NCBI RefSeq assembly: GCF_001949145.1
Contig: NW_019091383.1
Coordinates: 2,067,752-2,131,751, forward strand
Direction of reading: 5' to 3'
From: Acanthaster planci
Lineage: Eukaryota > Echinodermata > Asteroidea > Valvatida > Acanthasteridae
Length of the DNA stretch: 64,000 bases
Positions 49,316 through 62,325 of this stretch are shown one piece after another. The notes under the pieces were generated by a model. It was not told the origin of the DNA. It saw only the letters and a program-made list of their open reading frames with translations, and ran no database searches. Numbering within the stretch: position 1 is the stretch's first letter; the number at the start of each line of letters is the position of its first letter. A program made the translations under genes and the position numbers.

Positions 49316-49696
49316 TTAAAGCTCAACGTCGGGTGTTCTCCTTGTCGTCGCATCGTCAGATTTTTTGTGTGTGTCGGACAGCAACACCTCAGTTAAGCCT
49401 CGTGGAGAGCATTCAGAAGAGGCGCCTGCATCCACAATGTGCCTTATGAATTTCCTAAACGGAGCTGGTAAGTTGAAGCTATCACTTTCTCTCTTTTTTA
49501 AAACCATTTGCGAAGAAAGAGGGAAATCACCTGTTGAGGAGGCGCGTACATGTGAGAACGCGCGCAAAATTTCTTGGACGTGATCCAACTCCACTCTCTC
49601 GGTCACCTGAAACGTATTCATCATCGTGGTAAAATATTCACGATGTGAAAGGCATAGGCCTATGGGAATCCATAATAAGTGCTTGGGGCAGACCAT
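49316..49696 (-). CDS. Unassigned open frame, 126 residues
   Basis: From the first ATG at 49696 to a TAA at 49316-49318 the minus strand is open for 126 codons. From MMNTFQVTERVELDHVQE onward it is hydrophilic and protein-like, with LPAPFRKFIRHIVDAG in the middle and a charged end. A TTTCAG|GTGACC acceptor-like site lies just inside, so it could instead be a terminal exon starting VTERVELD. I recognise no domain, and it stands alone among non-coding DNA. It may equally be chance. Confidence 0.18.
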   Translation of the reverse strand: MVCPKHLLWIPIGLCLSHREYFTTMMNTFQVTERVELDHVQEILRAFSHVRASSTGDFPLSSQMVLKKRESDSFNLPAPFRKFIRHIVDAGASSECSPRGLTEVLLSDTHKKSDDATTRRTPDVEL

Positions 49697-52600
49697 GGTG
49701 CGATTTCTTGTAGATGTTAAACAACACAATAGATTGTATATTCAAGTTAAAGTCATCATTGTAAACCATTCTGAGCTCAGTTAGTGCATGCAGGTTGCTA
49801 TCAGTCACGCGCATTTTCCCCATAAAACAAGTACATTTTTTTCTACTTCAGCTACATAGTCTCGTCGGACATGGAATTGTCGTTAATTTTATTATTTTTG
49901 TACACTACTTTTCAAGCGCCAATTACCGCCCCAAACGTCACTTGGAAAATCAGTCAGGTTGTAGACACTACACAGACGTACTAACGCCCACCAACAGATA
50001 GCAACAGTGCAAATAACAACACAGCACGACAGACAGACGGACAGACAGGCACACACCCACACAGCCTCAACAACACAGCGTGTTAGTTGAAATAGTGCAC
50101 AAATGCCACATTAGTGATCTATCAACGCATTAAAAAACCACGGTAAACCACAAGCCTTTACGTTTTACCTTCATATGAAGGGTGGGGAACAAAGCGGGAC
50201 AAAAGTCGGTCCTGTTTGCACGTAATGGCATTAAAAACGTACTTAATTGCTGTGTAAATTCTACGTGATTATACGCACTTCCATTGCGTGGGCTTGCCCC
50301 CGTCTAATGACCAGAGAGGCAACTCAGATCAGAACAGGAAGCAACTGATGATGAATGTTGGGAAACGGGCGAGGAAATTGGGTCAATTTCAATCAACACT
50401 TTATCGAATAGAAATTATTTAATAAAAAAAAAAGAAAACGAATAACATTTCGTATTTAAACTGGTCCTAACAGGCCAACGGTTTCGCACGAGTACTTGCT
50501 GTGGCTTTAGCTTATTTGTGTCGATTTTTGAAAAGATTTCGTGGTCCTTGATGAAGTTCAGCTTCAGGTCTTGAATTCTTACCTAGTGTAATGTGTAAAA
50601 ACACTCATTGAAATGATCTGTGCGTCTACTCCACCCAGTAGTGCATCCCCCTCTTGAGTCTGGGGAGCAAAATGAATAGTTTTCTTGACAGATTGTCCAA
50701 TTTTGTATCATAAGAAAACTCCCCTAAAAAATGAGGTGCACATGTTAACGGTTTCGTCTCTGATCTATTTGTGGTTTAATGTAAAACATGTCAATCTTCA
50801 CATTCAAATAATACTGCACTTATATATCGGTTTACTGGGTTTTAGTGACGTAATATTTTCGGTGCCCTAATTTTTTTCAGTACCAGCTTATATGATTTTG
50901 TCTTGTGTAATAAGCTTTTACAGTCAAAAAAGATCGCAACCTAGTTTTGAGTGTATATCTTTTAATATCAATATCACATTGCTTTCAGAGGGTTTCATCA
51001 GTCATCGAAGCAAATGTTGTTGTTTTTCTTTCGATTTATTGTTTGCAAATCATGACGCAAGTTTAGAGAGCCCGATTATTCTTCCTAAACGGGGTACAAA
51101 GAATATTAACTTGCTTTGTCATTTATTCGTCACTCGGTTAATTTCCCCATAGGCCCCTAACCTACACCGAATTTAAATTTGTTATGTGAGTTCAAAATTC
51201 CCGTACTCTCTTTACAATTCAAATTGGCTAGAGTGTGATTTTCAACACGTACGCCTTTTAGATGAATATGTAAGTCGCTTCATTCGACACGATTCTAAAC
51301 GCACCAATGATGTGACACCTTGGCATCGGCTATGAAGATATTTCTTATTATCAACTCTTCATCCATAAGATAGCATAGGTGTTAGCTGCCATAGCTTATT
51401 AAGGAAGTAATCTTATGACCTCGTGCAAGTGTAATGAGAAAACACCTGGTTAATAGTGTTTTTATTTTTTATTTTATGTGAAAGTTTTGCTCTCAATGTG
51501 TTTATTTCGTTATCGAAAAAGGTTAGCGAAGGGATGGGGGCATTTGTAAGGCGGATGCCAAGGTTGAAAAAAGGTGGAAAAGTGGGAAGCAAGCAAGGAT
51601 GCCATTGCATTTCGGCCACGTAAATATCGTTGACGGCATTCGCTAATGCGACGAGAAGGCAGTTGGATCCCGTTTCAGGCACGCATCCACGCCAAAAGCG
51701 CACTGTGACGCTTCAAGTTACATTCAAGATGTTTTGATAAACAAAAGCCCGTTGGAGATTCGGTCGGTCTAGTTTCGTGCCTACAAGTGCCGCTCGAGAC
51801 GCGCCAAAAGTCATAGGGAGAGACGCTACGTCAATCAGTCAGGAGGCCTAGGCAACAATTAAACGTGTGAAACTATAACGATCAACACCGATTCTCATGA
51901 TCAACATCGTCCTCATGTTTATGGCAACCAAACCGAGGTTAAAGTCAGAACTAGACTTGTCATCATAAGACCAGTGACGGCCACAAGAAATAAAAATTTC
52001 CGGTTTGGAATTGGGCTGTATGAGGCCTACATGTCACAATTTTGAATGCTATGGGCAGTTTGCGAGACGGCGTGCCGCACCAGAACCTGTTGACTACGAC
52101 CTATGCGTACACACGCAGTCAAATCGATCGATGGCAAACTTACGTCAATTTAATCATGCTTCATAGACCCATCGAGTGCGGCACGCGAGGTTCATTCACA
52201 AATTGCAGCTGAGTGTTTGCCTTCGTGCTTTTCATGGGCTTCTTTCTGCGACTGGGGATACATTACAAAGCGGGTTATTAGGCAAGATGAGGCCATCAAC
52301 CATGGCATTTTTGTCATGGTGTATCCTCGTTTTAAACTGAAAATGAAAAGCCCTCCTTTGTCAACACTAGTGGAGCTGGCGGAAATTACACGTGAAAAAT
52401 ATGTACACAGTATGTGATTGAATGTAAGCTCGCGGGCTTGGCAAAAACACAAACACGTAAGGGGGGTCTATTGAATTATATTTTGCAAGCTCAAAAATAG
52501 CAGCTTGAAAGACGTCATGAGTTTATCGAGCCAGTAAGACGTAGTAATGACAAGCAACCGCATAATGGCAGAAAAGTTTGTTCGTCCGAGCAGTTTCTCA

Positions 52601-55600
52601 CCAAAACAACGTTGTTCTACCACTTAGCCGTAATGTCCTACAATCAATGGGGCGCGTTCGATCAAATCGAATGTTTGACATCTGTCTTCAGGCCATCCGC
52701 CTGGGGGTCCTCTATGGAGGCATCTACGCAGAAACGCCATTGCGTGTCCTGCACTAGTGATCTTCGCATTGGTGGTGAAAGTAGCCCCGAAATGGTGCAA
52801 CAACAAAATCGAAGAGGCATGACATTTGAACAAGGACCGCCTCCACCCACTACAAGCGGCGGTTCAGGAAGTTGCTATCGTATGAAGCAAGCACAGCTAC
52901 AGGGATAAAGCACTTGGTCAGTTTACCTTCCATTGGTAATCAAAGGCATACGTTTTTGTAACACACATCGCGGCTGAAAATAACATCTCCAAGTGACTCG
53001 AAAATTTGGGGGGAAAATTAAGGAATTGTAATTGAGAATTTAATGCACAGAAAATGTTGCACCATGAAATGAATTTCCAACAAGTATCACATGAATGCGC
53101 CGTACGGAGAGCATCATATAGACCAAAATGGCGGACGATTAATAGCATGAAATTGCGTTTTGATAAATTTATGTAGGTAGTGACATTTTCATGAAAATTT
53201 TAGTCCGGCGTAGGCTTGAGGGCAATACCTTGCGCAGGTTATATGTCGCATCCGCCACTTGTCTTGTGAAATGCCTTTGTTTCAGCGGCTTTCCTCATTT
53301 TAAAATCGTCCACCTGAGTTTGCCGTAGTTTCAATCATTTATAGGTCTTTGCATCAAATCCCATAACAAGACACCTCATGGAGAAACAAGGGTTGACCTT
53401 TTGCGGGGCAAGGAACTCATCAAATATTAACGGGAGGCAGTACCTGCAAGTGCGTGGTGCTATTCAAGCGGAATGATTTCAGTCCAAACACATGTTCCAT
53501 TGCTGAAGTGGACTTCAGTTCCCCAAAGAAGACACGCACACGATAAGACAGCGTCCGTGTTCCTTGTACGAGTGACTTCTGGTTCTTCGCATGGCATTCG
53601 ACTGTATAAAAAAAAACGTGAGTGAAAGCACGAAGTCATGTCGCATTACGTGCAAGACATGGTAATGACAAAGAACGGCAAATTGGTCTATTAAATATCA
53701 TCATGGTTAGCTTCAGGCTGGGTGATTTGACGCAACGACTTTAGTGTCGCTGGTGTACTTGAGTGGTACCAGTGGTGGCGTACGCGTGTTGGTGGTTGTG
53801 GAAGCTTGAGTGTTGGTGGTAGTTGGAGTGGTGATTGTGAGATCCAACGTACAGTGACAAGTGATTTTTTTTCCGTGAAGAAACTACTTGTATGGGGAAA
53901 AACCCTTGTTACCAAAAGCCATAGTTCCCACAGAAATCGTATACCACTTTCAGTGTTCAAAACTATTGAACTTGAAGATACGTGCTTCAGACCATTGCAT
54001 ATAGAAGAGAGTACAGTACGCGCAGCGATGCCCAACTGCCTAAATCGACCAATGTCAGTCTGCTGTGTACACGTGACATGTTGGTGTTATTTTTAATTTA
54101 TAGGCCAACTGTATTTCTCATTAAAAATCCCAAAATAGCTCACACAGGCTTACGCCAGTGAATACTTCGCAATGATGATATACATGTGTAATGAGGCATA
54201 TACTTCTGTCTAACCCGTCAAAGTAAATTAATATTGCACAAAATTTTAATATTAAAAAATACTGGGGACGGCAGAATGATTGAACTAAACAAGGGAAAAG
54301 TTAAACTGAAATTATTATTATAACTTTAGAAAACAGTGTATCAATAATGATATTTTTCATTCAATCCTCAATACTTTACCTTGGAAATCTTGAAACATTT
54401 CCTTTTATGCTTGATTCAATTTCGATTTACTGGCGCCGGTGTAAGTGGTCTGCACAATGACCAGTTGGACTCAATTTACCACCACAATAATTTGAGATGC
54501 GTTTGGTGGAAACGGTGGCTGTAATGCTGCAATTATTTTCGGGACACAGGAATCTTTCAAGCGAGACATTACCTGAGCACACAGTCTCAACAGGTTGCGG
54601 CAGAACGTAGGTGTTTGCGCTGGGTGCACAATCGAGGCCGCGTTTGAGATTCATCTGATGGCGCCGATTTCAAAATCTAACCAAAACAGAGCCTGTATAC
54701 TTTGTAAAAATTATTCAAAAGCACAAGTCCAGACTGGTTGGCGGCGCTGCAGAGTCGGCATGAAAGTGTGTGTCCCTTGGGGAAAAGCGGTTCCTGTTTT
54801 ATTCCAGCGGGTCCACGTTGTTATCAGAGGTAAGGCGTGCAGGTCTGTAGGAACTTTCGACATCGCGGGGCAGACAGGTTGTTGGTTTTGGATAATTGGA
54901 GAGACTTCGTGAGATATCAGTTTGTTGTCTTTGAACGACACCCTCCCGCGGTCAGTAATCTGTTCCGGTGGGGGCAGTGCGGAGACGGCCTTCACACAAG
55001 AGCGCGAACCTTGCTGCACTCCTCAGACACTGTGCCCCGCCCAACTCTTAATTGGAGAATGAAATTGGCCAATAGAGAAAACTGAATGAAACTTATCCAG
55101 ATAATCCGCTGGGCGTGACTTTTTAGTACACATCGCATAAGCACGCCATGAGGCGCGCAAGTATAATACGCGTTTAACGCTGAGTTCGCGTAACTAATTA
55201 TTGCGGCAGAACGCGTGCAAGAACCCGCTTTGCACCTGTCTTTCTTTCGCCGATCGGGGGTGCACTACAGCTCGGGGCGGATACTCCATTCTCGTGGCTG
55301 GGATAATGATTTCTTGTTTCACATAATGCCATGAATGAGCTGTATTGCCTAGAAGCCATCTTTCTGGTAACTGCTTTTGTTACCGAGGGCTACATAGCTA
55401 TATAGTATAAAAGATCTACTCATGGATGTCCCTGTGGAACAAAAGTTCTTACCGGAAAACTGGCTACCATGCATAATCTTTTTAATAACCACTTTAGAGC
55501 ATTGTACGTGTCATAGATGTTCATCGTGTTTGGTAAGCTTGGCATCTTTTAGAGCCCAAGCGGTCACTTTTTTTCCTAATAAAGCGGGAAACCGTTGACC

Positions 55601-58600
55601 TGAAGTATAATGGAGCAATTCTCTATAAAGGGGCGTACTTTGGCGGCAGCGTCCTCTTGTATGTGCCAGGCAAGAAATAACAACGCCCGAACAGCCAAAT
55701 CAAGTGTTTTTTTTTCCATTTTTTTGAAATTACCAAAATATTAATGTCAACAGCACGTAGAAAAGCTTAAAGAGGAATAAGGGGAAAAAGCAATAGCCAT
55801 CGTCTCAGATTGTGAGGTTACCTTGTTTTCCATTCTCGCTGGGGAGGGGCTGGTAGCAGAAGTGTACATAGCTACGTCCTTGTGGGTTTTTTTTTCAGGT
55901 GAAGAAAAAGCGAAGTTATGCACGTTTGGCAGAGATGATGAGGTTTTTTTTCTGTTAAATTGTTTTAAAATGATGAAGTCCCAGAGGTGTTACCTTTTTA
56001 AATAGTAGTTGCGTGAAATTTCGAAAACTTGTTACGTTTCATGCATGTTTAGTAAAATTGTACAATAAAAACTTACCCGATTAATCATTTACGCTTTTAC
56101 AAACGACGATCATAATTTTCTTTAGGAAACGACCCACTGAAAGATATGGCCCAACTTAAGAAAGCACCTGAGCACAGTCAATGGAAAATATGTCATCGAC
56201 GGAAAACGCTTTGCATTGTCAATTGTCTTCATCAGCTTTGATTTCCGCCCCACATAAAAAGGAAGATTTGAAGAGTTCAAAACCAACCTTCAAACCTATC
56301 GGCACATTTTCATTATCTTTATCACTGAATTATGCTAATGCACTCAATGTCGCTTTTCATTAACAAATACCAAACACCTTTCTACAACTCACTGTTTTGT
56401 CATGAAAGCCTGACCGCTTTCTCGGAAGTTTGTTCTCATTAGTCGTATTTTGCACACCGATCGCTTGCCCTTTGAATTTAAGACAATGATTAGCGAGGCC
56501 CTGCTCTTTCGATCGCAAGCAAGGGTGTGGAGTCACAGCGAGTTTGCAGTCGACAATATTGACATCTTATCCCGTCACAGTCGGTGGGAAGGCTCTCCAA
56601 GCAGGGCATGGTATGGGAATCAATTACTCTCCATTCTCAAGTGAGTGCGGGTTTACAAAGCACGGGGGGATTTTCATCTCAGGGGTGTAAGGCTGAGTGA
56701 CGCTGTATTCCTGTACCTCGGCAGATCGTCATTAACCAACCAGAATTGCTTTTAATCCTCGTCTTTATGACGACCAGGCAAAATGAGCGCTCTTGGTTCA
56801 TTAAGAGCAACCTTTGCCGTGCATTATGTCGTGCAATCTAAGCACTTAACAATTTCCTTGATACTTATCACGTACCGAGATACGCTCGCATTATATAACA
56901 CGGTACTTTGGTTCATGGTGGTTATGAAAATCCAGCCTGGTGCTAACTATACAGTATGAGTGTACACTTTGCCAAATCATCAAAACCACCAATAAATAAC
57001 GATTGATTTACAGCATAGGGATGTGTTGCGACCCCGATGCTATTAAAAATTATGCTGACCATTCAGAAACAAAAAGGCACGATACTAGAAACAAAACTAA
57101 ATTGAAACCACTTGGACATCAACAGAAGGCGGCATTGTCAAAAGTTATTTGAACCGATGGGTGTAAAAATCGCCAGTGCGACACAATTTTAATTTCATTG
57201 ACAGGCCTCATAATGTGGACTGCCCTTCCACCTGTTGGTTTCCACAAACTTGCTTGTAACATATTCTTTGCTGATTTGAGCCATTCAGATGCTGATTGGA
57301 TTTTTAGTTTCCGTTCTTGTTTCCCAATTGCCGTCTCAATGTACCGTCTTGCTAATTGCCCACACGCGGGTATTGTTTTTCAAGCGACCGAAACGATAGA
57401 AATTTCGGACTTTGATTGCCACAAGTAATAATGACAGCTTGCATCTTCGAAATCCCCTTATAGCATACTTACCAATAACTTAAAGTCCTTGCAATCATTT
57501 TCTTTAATCTTAACACAATGGTACTGTGCATGTAGTAACCCTTGAGGTTCAAAAGCATTAAACTCACTTCTGAATTTAGGGTAAGAAATCAAGAAATATG
57601 CAACGGTTCCCTATACATTATCAACATATCCTGCCCACAACAGAGCTCTATTAGGTCGTCCATGCAAAAAGATTTCTTCATGAAATACAAACAACAATTA
57701 AAAAACGCGAGGACTGAAAAATCTAGAAAATACAATGTCTTGATTTCAATTTCTGGAGGTTTCCTGCTGCGACTGAAGTACCGAAGGGGCCATCGTTCAA
57801 AGGGCTTGAACGCAACCTCATGACTAAGTGTCGTGTTCTCTTACACAGCAGGTCAATGCCCGTTGAACTTTTATTCAAATAAAAACAACGGAGTGACTAT
57901 ACAATTGTCACTTGTGGTGATTAAAGGGTGAGCAGGATTTCAAGCTGTTACCGAGTTCTTAAAATATCAGTGCACTTGTGGTTGTTATGGTGACATTTGA
58001 ATGTTGAAACGAGGCGTGGCAGCTTCTTCGACGATTGCAGTTGGGAAAAAAAACAGAGGAGCGACCTTTCTGCCGGGATTTTTCTTCTGGGCAAATTGCA
58101 CCTCCAGGAGAAAGTCTCCGTCATAAATCTGGCTGACAGCACATTTTGGAGTAGCGGCGATCGAGGAATAGACACAGCATACAGCGCAAGGGATGATGTA
58201 GGATTTATTGATTTGCAGTCACAGTGTTGTCTGGCCCTAGAATATTTTTGTGAATGAACCGCCAGGCTTTTCCAGCCGCTGTTGTTAGCAAGCTTTCCGT
58301 TTCCTCGGCTGGCCTCGTCGCGCGCGCGTGGGTGTCGTCACGTGCTTTTTTTTTTTTTTAATATTGATTGATTAGTAACGTACAGTTGAATGGGTTCCGC
58401 GGACGACGATTTTGCGCTGGAAACGGCTGTGGCAAAGTTGTGCCACTTGTAAGGGCGTGTTGTGTCGAAAGGGCAATTAGACTCAACGGATGTCGGATCA
58501 CTTCGCCGTGAGAGGAAAAGGAGGAGCTTATCAGAGTGCCGGGTGTGTACGTAGACGCAAACGCAGTCTTTTGAGATAGATTGCTTTGGATGGACTTGAT

Positions 58601-59823
58601 CCATGTCGTAGAGAAGGCATTCACAATATGCACAGCTCGCCAGCCAAGAGTTGCTGTCTCAAAAGCACGTACATCAACAAGCACATTCATTTTCTTAAGA
58701 AATTAAGCATCGAACCAAGGCTTGTTTCCTCGTGGGCCATGGCGTATTTAAAATAAAAATGATGCCATTGATATTTTTCTAGGCTCGATATATCAAGCAG
58801 TACATCAGAACACATCTTCATGTGAATAACTAAAGAGAGAAATGTCAATAATACGACCGCAGTGCTTTGAGGTTATTAAAATGATGGAGATGTTCTTCGT
58901 TTTCAAAACAGCCTTTAATTTAAACCTGTCGTCGTATCTTTCTTTGAAGATAGTGGTGAAGCAAATCACAGTAATTGCAAAATTCACTTAAAATGATGTA
59001 ATTAGTTGATTTCAAGCCAGAAATATATATAACACCGATTTTTCCTGCAGGCAAAACGGATGCTTTCCACGTTCCAATGCGTGAGCGCTCTTTCGCGTGA
59101 AACACAGGGACACTGAAACACCTACGTAATTGACAAGGAAGAGCGCAAATATACCTATCTCCGGTGAACCATCAATCGATTTTAATTTTTTACTGCTCTG
59201 TCATGGCACTTACCTTTTTGTCAACACGAAGACTTCTATTTGGAACCCAAGGATAAATTATAAATCTGCACGAAAACAACCTAGGCTAGCTGACTTGCGT
59301 CGGAGGCAAAGCCAGCACCATGTAGCTGCATGGCTGGGACAGAGAGACTGTTTTCACCGAGTGAATCAACAAAATTAACTATATACGTCACTGGGGTGCA
59401 TTGCTACACAACGCATCGTTGCCTAATCGAGCAGAATCAGATGAACCAGGAGACATCCACTATACGGAGAAGTGCAGAAAGAAACACACACGCAACGTGC
59501 GAACACCCCAGTATAAGGACACCATATTTCGTCAACATGCATAACACACATTGAGTAATACGCATGTATTTGTAACTGAAGGCCTATGGATAAGGGGGAA
59601 CCTTCTTTGGGTGAAAGTATACTGTGGCTATTTTGCATAGCCGGGAGGGGTGACCATGTTACATGCACGGTGTCCCCTACGTTCTACCCTAAAATATCCA
59701 ATAGAACATACTTAGTACAGGACAAAGAGGCAAAGGATCCTAAGTAGTTTTGGTGCTTGCATGCTTCATTGTGCGTTAAGTTCTGCAGAGATCTGGGAGT
59801 ACATGAATAAGCCCTGAGGTGGA

Positions 59824-59837
59824 CCAAGAGAGGGCGC
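59824..59837 (+). promoter_or_regulatory. Weak CTCF-like motif
   Basis: CCAAGAGAGGGCGC matches 12 of 14 positions of the CTCF core, near the 5' side of the terminal LINE. Weaker than the two sites above. Confidence 0.18.
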
Positions 59838-60322
59838 AAATTTCCTAGCAATAGAAGCTCCTTTGGTCGGAACTGCACTTCGCTGGTTCACGAACGATCG
59901 TGAAATGCTGGACTGGTTCCCGTCCCAATTACGTAGGACCAGCAGCTTGGTTTAAGGTGTGCAATTAGACCTGAATATTTAATTTTTTTGTCAAGCAAAT
60001 AGTAATGCTTTAACAGGAATTACATTTCAGCGGGGAGGCGAATAAAGCACAAGTACCTATCCTTCCAAAGCCTCTGTTGATCACAATGTGATAATATATG
60101 ATTATTATATATATTCAATGATTATAATCGATAAATCATTTTATCATTTTCGGTGGTTATTGAGTCCTTTAACGAGTTGCGCCTTGATGTAGTGAGAGTG
60201 TGTTCCAGTGACCCGGAGAGTTTTGCTAGCCGGGGCTTCATACCCTGGCAGGTCAAACCAAGCGGGACAGGTCAATTGGTAGGAGACTGACTAAATGCAA
60301 CACCCCCACCTCGGGTCGAGGA

Positions 60323-61190
60323 TTGGGTGTAAGACCAGCAAGCCACCCCTGTAAAAAGTCTTCTGATACGTCTACCAGTCACACTATAGGTCAAATAGGG
60401 CCGGGGCCGGCCCACCCCAGTAGGGTTTGCCGCACCGCCGGACGTAATGACGGGTATCCCTTAAACCGCTCGGGGAGGGGTTACCCCAATCTCCCAGCAA
60501 ACGCAGCTCCCCTAAATCTCACCAAGCACCCTCTACGTATTGCCACGTGGAATGTGTAAACTCTTACTCCGCCCGGTCATGACGCACTTCTAGCTGCTGA
60601 GCTCATCCGGTTGGACATAGCCATTGCAGGTCTGCAGGAAGTACGAAGGACTGGCTCTGGTGAAGTCATTCTAGACAGCAAGCTACAAGCTGCTGTGGAG
60701 TGGCAACGTCAATCATCATGTGTAAGGGTATTGCCCTAGAAGTTCATCACAGGCACGTGTCCTCTATTGTTCACTAGAAGCCCATGAGCTCTTGCCTGCT
60801 CTATGCAAGACTATAAGGCACACCCACGATTATTTGTTCACCATTGCTTGCTACGTCCCTACTGACATGGCTGAAGACGCTACCAAGGAGGCCTTTTATA
60901 GCCTTCTACACGACCAGCTCCGTAGGGTGTGCTGGCATAATAAAGTCGTGGTCCTTTGAGACATGAACGCCATAGTGGGCCCGTCCGGGGACGGCCTCAG
61001 TCATATTGTTGGCCTCACAGTTCCAAGGTAACCAACGATAACGGTGATCTCACACTGAAGATCTGTGCCACGTACAACCTTAAGATTCTAAGAACCTGGT
61101 TTATGCATCGGCATATCCACCAAGCCACATGGCATCCCAATGCTGTCGCCGCTCCGAAGACACCTCATAATATTCATGAGCAAATCGGAG
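60323..61190 (+). pseudogene. LINE endonuclease domain, N-terminal part
   Basis: The frame holds LRIATWNV then a TAA (60557-60559, where arginine is usual), then TLTPPGHDALLAAELIRL, DIAIAGLQEVRRTGSGEV and an ILDS end. Further on is VVL-stop-DMNAIVG near 60950-60980, where the stop replaces the usual glycine of GDFNA. A shifted frame then gives SSKVTNDNGDLTLKICATYN and the LKILRTWF block. The catalytic Glu of QE and the Asp/Asn of DMN are still readable. Several stops and at least two frame changes make it a pseudogene. Confidence 0.82.
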
Positions 61191-61718
61191 CGCGTCATTG
61201 ACCGATTCCATATCGCGTCTGGGAAGTAGAAATAATACGCGACCAGGTGATGTCATACCGGTGAGTATCCACCTCGCTGCTGTGTGATAGTTTTTCTGGT
61301 AGCCCCAAAACATCCCTCTGGAACCGGCTGCGGAAATATATTGTGTCATGTAATCTTTACGGAACCAGTCTGGAGTTGTATCCTAATACCTATTACAGTA
61401 AAGACCCAAACCGTATGTCAGCACTACACTATTGAAGCCCTGTTTCTATGCACATCTGCACTCGACTATCATTACACGGAAATTTAGCAGCTGAGAAAAA
61501 CAATGGCGTCTGTGAGTACAAGACTACGTTAGATTTCCGTCTTTATGTAAACATGAACTCATTGTGCTGAATAAAGATTCAAAATATACGAAGGCAGTTA
61601 CTGACAAGGCAGTGGGGCTCCTGGAAAAATGCTATCAAGACAAAAAGGTGGATTTTGAAGAGTCAGCTTGACTACCTCTCAACGCGAAGCGGAGGGAGGT
61701 AGTCACTACTTCCCCTTG
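61185..61718. other. ~0.5 kb insertion within the LINE endonuclease
   Basis: The endonuclease text breaks off after KTPHNI near 61173-61185 and resumes at IILVSGRWGIATDLRVF near 61719. The sequence between has no similarity to the domain. It contains AATAAAG at 61570 and, close to its right end, an inverted pair GACTACCTC / GAGGTAGTC around 61671-61704. No clear target duplication can be seen, so it may be another mobile element or a rearrangement. Confidence 0.6.
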
Positions 61719-62304
61719 TATCATCCTTGTCAGCGGACGCTGGGGAATTGCCACTGACCTCCGCGTTTTTCGAAGCGTAGAGCTTGGGAACACCGACCAC
61801 CGTCTGCTGGCAGCCACCCTACTCCTACACTTGAGGGCAGGAACACAGAGAACAGGCCCCGTCTTGCTCCAGCCAGACAATGACAAATTGCTGATGCCAG
61901 AGATCACTCAGAAATGTGCTATTGAGGCGGCTAGCAGGTTTCCTCTGCTTGCCAAACTAGAAACATTCGAGGAGGATTGGCCCCAGATTACCTATATGCT
62001 CGTCCCCGCTGCTTCCTCCGTCCTAGGCATGCGACGCAAACGAAAGCAGCCTTGGATCTCTACCACATCACTTGACCTCGCAGAGCGTTGCCGCCAGCTA
62101 CGCACTGCTGAAGAGATCACTACTTACCGTAATTTTTTCAGGCTTCAACTCCAAAGTCTCCGGGCAGACCGCAATCCACGGTATGACAAACTAGCTGGTG
62201 CTGCAGAGCATGATTTTAAAACCCATAACACTCGCTCTGCTTACAATGCATCAACGTCCTCTGTGCAAGCAACCAACGTGCTAAATCATCGTCTCCCTTG
62301 CTAA
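61719..62304 (+). pseudogene. LINE endonuclease C-terminus and linker
   Basis: It starts with SGRWGIATDLRVFRSVELGN and TDHRLLAATLLLHL; the TDH motif at 61792-61800 is the last catalytic block of the endonuclease. It then runs into an open stretch of more than 150 codons (RAGTQRTGPVLLQPDNDK, later RKRKQPWISTTSLDLAERCR), the charged linker before reverse transcriptase. The longest undamaged part of the element. Confidence 0.82.
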
Positions 62305-62325
62305 GGGCAGGTGGGTCCCTTCTGA

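Larger units (their letters stand above)
45984..60169. other. Intergenic, no confident gene
   Basis: A 14 kb stretch without recognisable protein. It includes a GGATCCGCCCCTGG-type repeat end near 47003-47015, GC-rich patches at 47440-47720 and 48400-48900, a short ACAG/GACAGACGG simple repeat at 50020-50050, a GTTGGTGGT-rich patch near 53765-53830, and the unassigned frame at 49316-49696. AT-rich simple sequence (60085-60150) lies at its right edge, before the LINE. Confidence 0.5.

Noticed and set aside
52640-52670. GGGGCGCGTTCGATC word like the end of the 34.6 kb MITE
   Set aside because: No inverted partner was found within several hundred bases, so a mobile element cannot be supported.
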